Shown in pieces: positions 56,912 through 64,000 of a stretch of 64,000 bases of DNA. Made by a program: the position numbers and the translations under genes. The notes beneath the pieces are model-generated. The model had not been told where the DNA came from and ran no database searches. It was given only the letters and a program-made list of their open reading frames with translations. Positions within the stretch are counted from its first letter, which is position 1, and every line of letters begins with the position of its first letter. The DNA is from Mytilus edulis (Eukaryota; Mollusca; Bivalvia; Mytilida; Mytilidae), in NCBI RefSeq assembly GCF_963676685.1, contig NC_092344.1, forward strand, positions 48,196,830 through 48,260,829. The letters run 5' to 3'.

Positions 56912-59150
56912 CTCCAGAGTGACTGTCGATTTTGGTCAATAATTTGTTGATCTTGTCTTTTTAATTAGTTTTGCTAATTGAATGATGAATTTTTCTATGA
57001 TATTGTTATGCCCCATTTATGATTATTATGTTTTCTGGACTGTGTGTTCGTTCGTCCGTTCGTTCGATCGTTCGTCATCCATCTGTTTTTGGTCACGGTA
57101 GTTTTTGATGAAGTTCAAGTCCAATCAACTTGAAACTTAGTACACATGTTCCCTATGATATGATCTTCAAAGTTTTAATGCTAAGTTAGAGCTTTTACTC
57201 CAATTTCACGGTCCATTGAACATAGCAAATGATAATGCGAGTGGGTCATCCGTGTACTATGGAAACATTTTTGTTTTATATAAATTAGGCAAACAAATAT
57301 AGGGAAAACACTCAAATACGTGGTCATCAGATAATTTTAATCATGAAATTTTTGGAAGATGTTGTCTAGTTGGTCAATTTGCTTATATAAACGTTTCTAT
57401 TCATTTGTTAATAATCTGATGTAATGCTTCTTCTGATTGGCTGACGTTGTTTGGTTATCAGCTCATAGACATAATTTGTATATTTGGGATATTTTTTCTG
57501 TCTATTCGAAATAACATAAAAAATGTGCACACTGACAAATAACCCACTACATTCTTTATTCAGTGTGCATCACATTTTTTTAAGGTTATTTCTTCATAGA
57601 CAGAAAAGATATTACAGTCATTCCTTAATAATTTCCCTGAATTACGACAAAAACGCACAATCATGACAAATAATGAGTCGTTCAACCATGTTAACCGAGT
57701 GTAGAGCTTGTCTTGCTTATCATAGTATGCTATTCCAAGTTTTGCTGTACTGATCATAATTCTCGAGATTATAAGCAAATTTGAAGAAATGATGGTTTAA
57801 ATATCATTGAAAGGCAATAACTCATATATAAAAAGTTAGTCTGACAGTTTTGGTGTAAAAAAGTAAAATAACAAAAATACCGAATTCTAAGAAAAATCAA
57901 ATGGCAAAATCAAAAGCTCAAACACATCAAACAAATGAAAAAGAATGTTTATGTTCCCGACTTGATACATGCATTTCCCTATGCACACAATTGCGGATTT
58001 TATCTGGCTATAGCTAGCTAAACCTCTCACTTGTAAATGACCATTATATGACAGCTGAGTTTTTTCATATACAGCGGTTTAATAGATAAAAGACAAAACT
58101 GGAATTTTACCCCTATATTCTATTTTAATTCGTGTCGGCCATGTTTGTTTGGCGGTGGGGTCTTCTGGTAGTTTTTTAAACTGCATACTAAATGACGATT
58201 GTGACCTAGTATGTTTAAAACTGTTTAATTTGGTCCAGTAGTTTTAGAAGAGAAGTTTTCTTAAAAGTTAGTGTGTTGAAAATTAACGCACATAAAGCAT
58301 TAACAAGGTTTGGTAAATCAAATGGTTAAGTGCTCCAATTTTGTCATCGTGTTTATCATATTTGAATTTACGGGTTCATTATAAAAAAAAAATGCGTAGT
58401 TGTTGTATGATTGCCAATGAGACAATTATTCATAAATTTAGATAACTGGCGTAGATAGAAGCAATAATAGGCAAACGTATGGCCTTTCAACAGTGAAAAA
58501 AATCATATAGACATGAACCAACGACAACCACTGAACTACAGGCTCATGAGTTGGGATATGCACATAAAGAATGTGGTGGGGCTAAACATGTTTGAGAGCT
58601 CCTGACTTTGAATAGAGAATATGGCGGAGTTAAATACTAGATCACCGTAATGCCTTCAATAATAAGCAAAACCCATACAGCAAGTTATAAAAGACCCATG
58701 AAATGACAAATATAAAACAAATCAAGCAAGAAAACAAACGGCCTGGTTTGTGAACAAAAAAGGAAAGGAAGGAACAAATATGATATCAGCAACAAATGAC
58801 AACCATACACTAAAGGATACTGACTTGGAAGAGGCATAAACAGAATGTGGCGCTGTTAAACATATTTGCTGGCGCCACTCTCCCCTTCCCCTCACATGCA
58901 ACAATGGTGTAACCGCACAGCATAAGAACACACCAAAAATCCATTAAAAAGGGCTTGGCTCACCGGATCGATATTAAGCACTAAAAGAAACCAACAAAAA
59001 CACAAAACACGCAAAGTACAGATATAGGAACGTATTCGAAATTTCTAAGAGCTAGTTCAAAGCCAATAACAGCTACATTTATTAACAAAATCATGTATTT
59101 GCTAAGACTAAGTGTCAGTCAGTTAACATATAACATTCAATGGATTTATT
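56850..59150. repeat. Block D (copy 2)
   Basis: Colinear with 22,555-24,700 at lower identity than block C. Contains family c (57,850-58,040) and family d (58,515-59,110). 56,995-57,270 (GTTCGTTCGTCCGTTCG, GTTTTTGATGAAGTTCAAGT, CATGTTCCCTATGATATGAT) is a further dispersed repeat not present in copy 1. No gene. Confidence 0.5.
57496..57607. repeat. Fold-back element (about 110 bp)
   Basis: Arms TTTTCTGTCTATTCGAAATA ... CACACTGA and TCAGTGTG ... TATTTCTTCATAGACAGAAA are complementary with a few mismatches around a loop of about 25 bases. Not present at the corresponding place in block D copy 1. Confidence 0.55.
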
Positions 59151-62100
59151 GTTAACACGTTATTACTACGTGATTTAAATTATAACACAATGTTGACTGA
59201 TGTACCACTATTTTTGACCAGTTAGCCTATTATGTCTGTTTGTTTTGTTCACAGATCGTTGTCGATATGATGGAATGTTATGCGACTGTCATACAAGTGA
59301 GGGATTTAGCTAGCAATATAACAAGGTTTAATCCACCATCCATTTTCTATACATACATGTAAGAAAATTATGTACCAAGTCTGGAATACGACAATTGTTG
59401 TCCATTCGTTTGATGTGTTTGAGCTTAATTTTGATTTTGCCATTTCTTTATGGACTTTCCGTTTTAAATTTTCCTCGTAGTTTATTTTATTTTTTTGGTT
59501 ATTTTTTACTTTTTATCTCGAATAACGTAGTTAATCCTGCTCTATAGTGCGCAAATGTTCGATGTGCACCGTATGCAATCACGGATGGTGATGAACAACG
59601 TTCAAATGCTGGAACCTTCACGAGTATGGTCAGAAAAGTAAACGATTATTTGGAAGAAACACTATCGAAAAAAGCAACTGTAGACACCCATTAAATCCTC
59701 ACTTGCGGGGTTAGAAATGTTTGCTGGCTCCATGCACCCCTCTCCCTATCCTGGGACACTGGTGTAACAATACAACTTCGGAGAAAAATATTAAATTTAC
59801 TATAATAGTAGATTACAAGGGCTTAAAGTCATATGAAATTTCAAATTTAAAAAAAAATGATGCATATGATCTTTATAACTAAATGGCTAGTTTGTATGCA
59901 CATATACTTTTTTCTCAATGAAAATACATAATTGTCCAAATTTAGACGAAATTTACTATTTTTTTAATTGTTTGCTTCCAGTAAACAATTCGCCGATATG
60001 TTTTCCGTATGCAGTGATCAGCGTGACCTTTCTAATAAAAAAATCTGGTGATCGCAATACGCATGAATCTATCATTGAAATAAACTAGAATTATCTTATT
60101 GTACATGTACATGTTGTAAACGTGCTAAATATATATGCTTCTTTGATGATTGTTTACTACAAGTCGGCAATCGTTAAACTACGGCTTCCAAACACGACAA
60201 TTAATTAGCTGCCATATTTTCACATCAACACTGACCGAGATAATACGACATAAATGCGTAAAAAATGTATGATCTTGTACCGTGAAGACTAAGTTTATGA
60301 TATATACATGCATTGGTTCACGAATTGGATAAAGATTTTTTTGGGGGGCTTTGCTAAGTTTTGCCATCAAATGTGATTCTATCAGTCAGGATAAGTCAAC
60401 TATTTCATTGACACAAAGTGTGACCATATGAATGCCTACAACCTGTTCATAATTTGTTTTTGCGAAACGTTCATAATTGGTGCCAATTGAAACGCAATTA
60501 ATCATCTAATCACACCCCCAGTATGAATTTGTCTTCTCTGTGGTTGGGTTGATGTCTCTTTGACACATTCCCCATTTCCATTCTCAATTTAATAATTATT
60601 TAAATGTTTAATGCAAAAGGTTTTAAATGTGAGTTGCAACAGATAAATTTACTTTTTTGTGTAGTTTAGCCGTATATTTATTATGCGGGAACTTGGTCCC
60701 GTTTTTGTCACTCGTGTTGTGGTCTCTCTCTTCTGGTTTTATCAATTCTTTTTGCGGGGAACTGCTCACATTGATGTTACATTATTTGGGAACTAGCTTG
60801 GACTCGGCATGACAACGGGACCTTTAAAAGACAATCCAGTCTGCTAACTACATTTTATTCTGGTTCACAGTCTAATCAATATTTACAGCAGTTATAATAC
60901 AGAGTACATTACTTTTCCATCATAGTTATACATCAATTATTTCGCGACATAAATTGAACAATAATATAAAACCCGACAATAGTATACGCGCCATAAATGA
61001 ACAGTCGTGTCATCTGTTATCTCCCCTTGATTCGTTTACTTTTAATATTTAATCAAGTATCAAATTAAGAATTGTATTTTCAAAAGTTATCTATACGAAA
61101 AGTTAATTCCTTTTTTTTATAAGTTAAGAATCTTTTATACAAATTATTTACCTAAATATCATTTCAAACTTTGCCTATTATTTATTTAATCTATATCACG
61201 ATTTTACATGCGAATGTGATTAAAATTACTTTACTGAGAAACATTCTTTAAACTCGTTTCTTTTAAATTTATAAAGCAAACTATTAAACAATATTAACAT
61301 ATTTACTAACCTTTAAAAGACAATCCAGTCTGCTAACTACATTTTATTCTGCTTCACAGTCTAATGAACTAAATAGTTTTGCACGACTTTATATAGCAGA
61401 CTGGACTTAATTTGACACGTAATGTTTTGTTACTCAACACAATAGCTTTCTTTGATCTCTTTTAATAAACAATGGACTATATCGGATAAGGGCAGAAATA
61501 CTTAATCTTAATTGTTCAAGTCTATTAATTTCAAAAGTATATACAATTATCTTTATGCCTTCGAAGCTGACATATTTATCAATTAGCTGGGGGACATTTT
61601 TTGAGACAATTTTATCAAATATGCTTAAAAGATTAAACACTTTACATTTATATTTTTAGGAAATTGTTCTATAAACAAGTTAAACTTTCTTTACTTTGTT
61701 TTATTTACGTATATTCTTCTGTCATTTTATTTTACAATTAAAGGATAAATATTCTCTTTGACTTCTGTGCAATTCTTCCATTATTCACCAACGCTTTATT
61801 TGTAATTTATTAATAAATATTATCTTTAAATATCACGCATTTTTGCATCATTATATTACCCCTTTGTTTCAAAATTTTTGTCCCTAAAAATTAATAATGA
61901 TTACTTAGTAGAACAATATGTGGTTTGATATGAGATAACACATAATATCAATAATAATTCAAAGTTTATGGGTTATTTTGTCATCTTGATGTGCTGGCTG
62001 TCTGCTCCGTTATGAATAAATCCTCTGATTTGAAACTAATCGTTCTATATACACTATTTTACACAGTTTTTCTATTTCTGTCAATTTTCATAGAGTCATG

Positions 62101-63386
62101 TAAAATTTGAGGTTGTATTACTGTCACTATGTATCTATATTTCTCTTTAAATGCTTGTAGTTTTCTCTAAGCTGATTATTTTTTTTTTTTTTTTTGCTGT
62201 AGTCCCGGACCAGTCACCATGCAGGATATTCAGGAATATGAAACGACAATAGAAATAGTTAGCTTATGCATACACAATAAAAAAATATTAAGTAATAAAA
62301 CAATTTATGTACATCACAGAATTTTTTTTTATTTACAATGTTTTGTATACAGTTTTATTCGTATATCAAGATATCTATATACTTTGGTTGTATTAAGAGG
62401 TAACAATGTCGCGCAATTAAAACAACATTCAAGTTTTTAGACACTTCACAATATAGCTTATGGATAAACAATAATACCATACTTAGTCTAGAGACGATCT
62501 TATGTTCATCAAAGAAAAAAAATCAGAACCAACATCTGTATACTCATTATTTACAATGTTTTGTATATTCGTAAATCAAAATATCTATATACTTGGATAT
62601 TTTAAAAGGTAACGAGGTCGCGCAATTAAAACAATTAAATAATATATAGATTCTTTACAAGTTTTGTTCTTCTTGACTCAACCAATAGTTGCGAGGGCAG
62701 CTACGTTTTAAGACTTCAGCAAACTCAAATAATTAGTAAGCTTACACGGTACACCACAAATTCGTTTTTTTTTTTGCTATGCAATAACGTTTTTTTTACA
62801 GTATTCAAGTGAACACAAAATTTATTTCACACATATTTGTCATAATCGATTTCGTAAATTAGCTCTTATCCTGTCTTGCAGGTGGCAGCTCAACTATTTG
62901 TAACTTTTAGCTACTTTCTTTACAATATTTTTATTTCCAGTATTTTAATACTCCTTATATCTCATTATATCTCTTAAGCTAATTATTTTCTTTTCTCATT
63001 TCTATCATATTTAAATTATCTGTACTTTGGAGTGCAAGTTTACCACAAAACAGCTTATTGTTCTAAAGTATGCGACCAACCTAGGTTTTATAAATATGCA
63101 TTTTTGAAGTTGAAGTCGAACTAGTCAAGATGAATCACGGTAGCTGGTCATGAAACAGCTGAGCACTAATTCTAAATACTACTAAGATAGTAGTAAAAAT
63201 TCTTATGGTTCATACTTGGCCTAATTCAATATCAGTGGCCTAAATTGTTAGTATACTAATAGTTTGTGATGTTACTTGGTCACTTAAGAAAGCTAAATTG
63301 CATTATTGGTAGCTTGAATCCGACAGATACTAAGACTTATAAATTCATTTAAACACTACATTTGTTTCATAACATTCAATATTTCT
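59151..63386. other. Gene-free region left of the Ty3 element
   Basis: 59,380-59,510 is a minus-strand copy of repeat family c (GTTTGATGTGTTTGAGC, AAATTTTCCTCG); 60,535-60,595 family f. A 56-bp direct repeat with one mismatch (CCTTTAAAAGACAATCCAGT...) is at 60,821-60,876 and 61,310-61,365. 62,300-62,450 and 62,545-62,640 share TTTACAATGTTTTGTAT and GGTAACNANGTCGCGCAATT. The 3' LTR of the Ty3 element should lie here, but I cannot define its ends. No gene. Confidence 0.4.
60821..61365. repeat. 56-bp direct repeat pair, 489 bp apart
   Basis: Two copies (60,821-60,876 and 61,310-61,365) differ at one base. AGCAGACTGG at 61,398 is a short inverted echo of CCAGTCTGCT inside them. Possibly the short terminal repeats of a small element. 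Confidence 0.5.
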
Positions 63387-64000
63387 TTATGGATTTGTCT
63401 GTTTTACTAGTAAACTAGCTGGCCTTTTTCTCTTCGTGCCTGATTTTGTAAACTTTGTGTAAAATTCAACCAATAGACCTTCGCCTATGTTTTCTTCAGG
63501 TTCCCAAGTAGTCTTTTTATAACCTACCCATTTGACCTTATAATAGTTTTTGCCTTGCCTACGCTTTTTGGCAAGTATTTTTTCTGCTATGAAGTCATTA
63601 TCTTCATCATTGGTCTCGTCATTTTGTTGCAACAATGCATCATTTTGTTGTATATGTGCATCATTTTGTTGCATTTGTTCATCATCATTTTGTGAACTAT
63701 CTATATTGTCATTTTGGACATCATCTATATCATCTACTCTATCTCTGTTATTTTGAGCAACATTTCTTTGAATATCAGGAATAGTTCTATGATCTCTTGG
63801 GTCAATATACGGTTTCATTCTATTTGTGTGTATTCTAGACTTAATCAACTTATGATCTGAACATCGTCTTAACTTACATGTATTATTTTGTCCAACATTA
63901 GTTACATAAAATGGACCATCCCACTTTGGGTGTAATTTGGGTGATAAACCTTTTGGTACTTTCATAGATTGCAACATAACATAATCTCCAACTCTAAATT
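63387..64000 (-). CDS. Ty3/gypsy integrase C-terminus with chromodomain (partial)
   Basis: The frame enters from the right edge and ends at 63387. First residues FRVGDYVMLQS and LHPKWDGPFYVT match the GPY/F-type C-terminal module of Ty3/gypsy integrases, followed by N-R-M-K-P-Y. Then comes a spacer of about 70 residues rich in Asp, Asn and Gln with an imperfect QQNDA repeat. Next is a chromodomain: FIAEKILAKKRR, then YKVKWVGYKKTTWEPEENI, with the aromatic residues expected of the methyl-lysine cage. A basic tail follows. It would belong to the chromovirus-like branch, in which the chromodomain steers integration to marked chromatin. The frame is open in the visible part. The ATG at 63,977 is internal, since the frame continues to the edge. 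Confidence 0.85.
   Translation of the reverse strand, partial: FRVGDYVMLQSMKVPKGLSPKLHPKWDGPFYVTNVGQNNTCKLRRCSDHKLIKSRIHTNRMKPYIDPRDHRTIPDIQRNVAQNNRDRVDDIDDVQNDNIDSSQNDDEQMQQNDAHIQQNDALLQQNDETNDEDNDFIAEKILAKKRRQGKNYYKVKWVGYKKTTWEPEENIGEGLLVEFYTKFTKSGTKRKRPASLLVKQTNP

Noticed and set aside
61000..63386. Definition of the Ty3 3' LTR
   Set aside because: No pair of LTRs can be compared inside the window and no clear TG...CA boundary with a polypurine tract was found.
1..64000. tRNA, rRNA, CRISPR arrays, bacterial operons
   Set aside because: No cloverleaf with conserved boxes, no rRNA segment, no regularly spaced short repeats with unique spacers; gene structure is eukaryotic.

Overview
The window is AT-rich animal DNA, intron-containing and crowded with transposons. 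The mix of Penelope-like, CR1/Jockey-like and Ty3 chromodomain retroelements, DNA-transposon relics and several dispersed repeat families suggests a bivalve mollusc, most likely a mytilid mussel. That assignment is inference; no search was possible. Only a few conventional genes are present: the last exon of an SLCO/OATP-type organic anion transporter at the left edge (+), an R-S-E type ADP-ribosyltransferase (ART) with signal peptide and GPI-like tail at 55.2-56.1 kb (+), and the 3' end of a Ty3/gypsy pol gene running off the right edge (-).

The main content, about 4.3-51.7 kb, is a cluster of nine related loci, all on the minus strand, for small secreted cysteine-rich peptides. Five have intact reading frames (starts at 4585, 9740, 35691, 43658, 47979) and four are broken (16.1, 27.8, 38.1, 50.4 kb). 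Each has one coding exon with a conserved signal peptide (M-A/T-R-Q...), a splice acceptor just upstream of the ATG, and a separate short non-coding first exon ending in a GTAAGTATG-type donor. The mature peptides share CX3C-X6-CX3C twice, which puts all cysteines on one face of two predicted helices: a disulfide-stapled helical hairpin. No named family could be assigned.

The cluster grew by segmental duplication. Three block types recur: A (loci at 27.8 and 43.4 kb), B (9.5, 35.5, 47.7 kb) and P (4.4, 16.1, 38.1, 50.4 kb; only the 4.4 kb one is intact). Blocks A-B-P at 27.5-40.4 kb and 43.2-51.7 kb are near-identical. From about 51.75 to 54.1 kb the sequence instead matches 20.2-22.5 kb, so the last unit is a mosaic. 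The ART block (54.1-56.85 kb) sits where the paralogous copy at 22.55 kb has nothing.

Pairwise comparison of the copies dates many insertions: a 3.64 kb element at 31,376-35,012 has an exact empty site at 47,136; a 3.6 kb CAC-ended element fills the intron of the 9.5 kb gene; a degraded LINE fills the intron of the 16.1 kb pseudogene. The dispersed repeat seen four times (6.1, 30.0, 41.8, 45.8 kb) is the 3' end of the Penelope-like element whose RT lies at 42.06-43.18 kb. All similarity statements are by eye.
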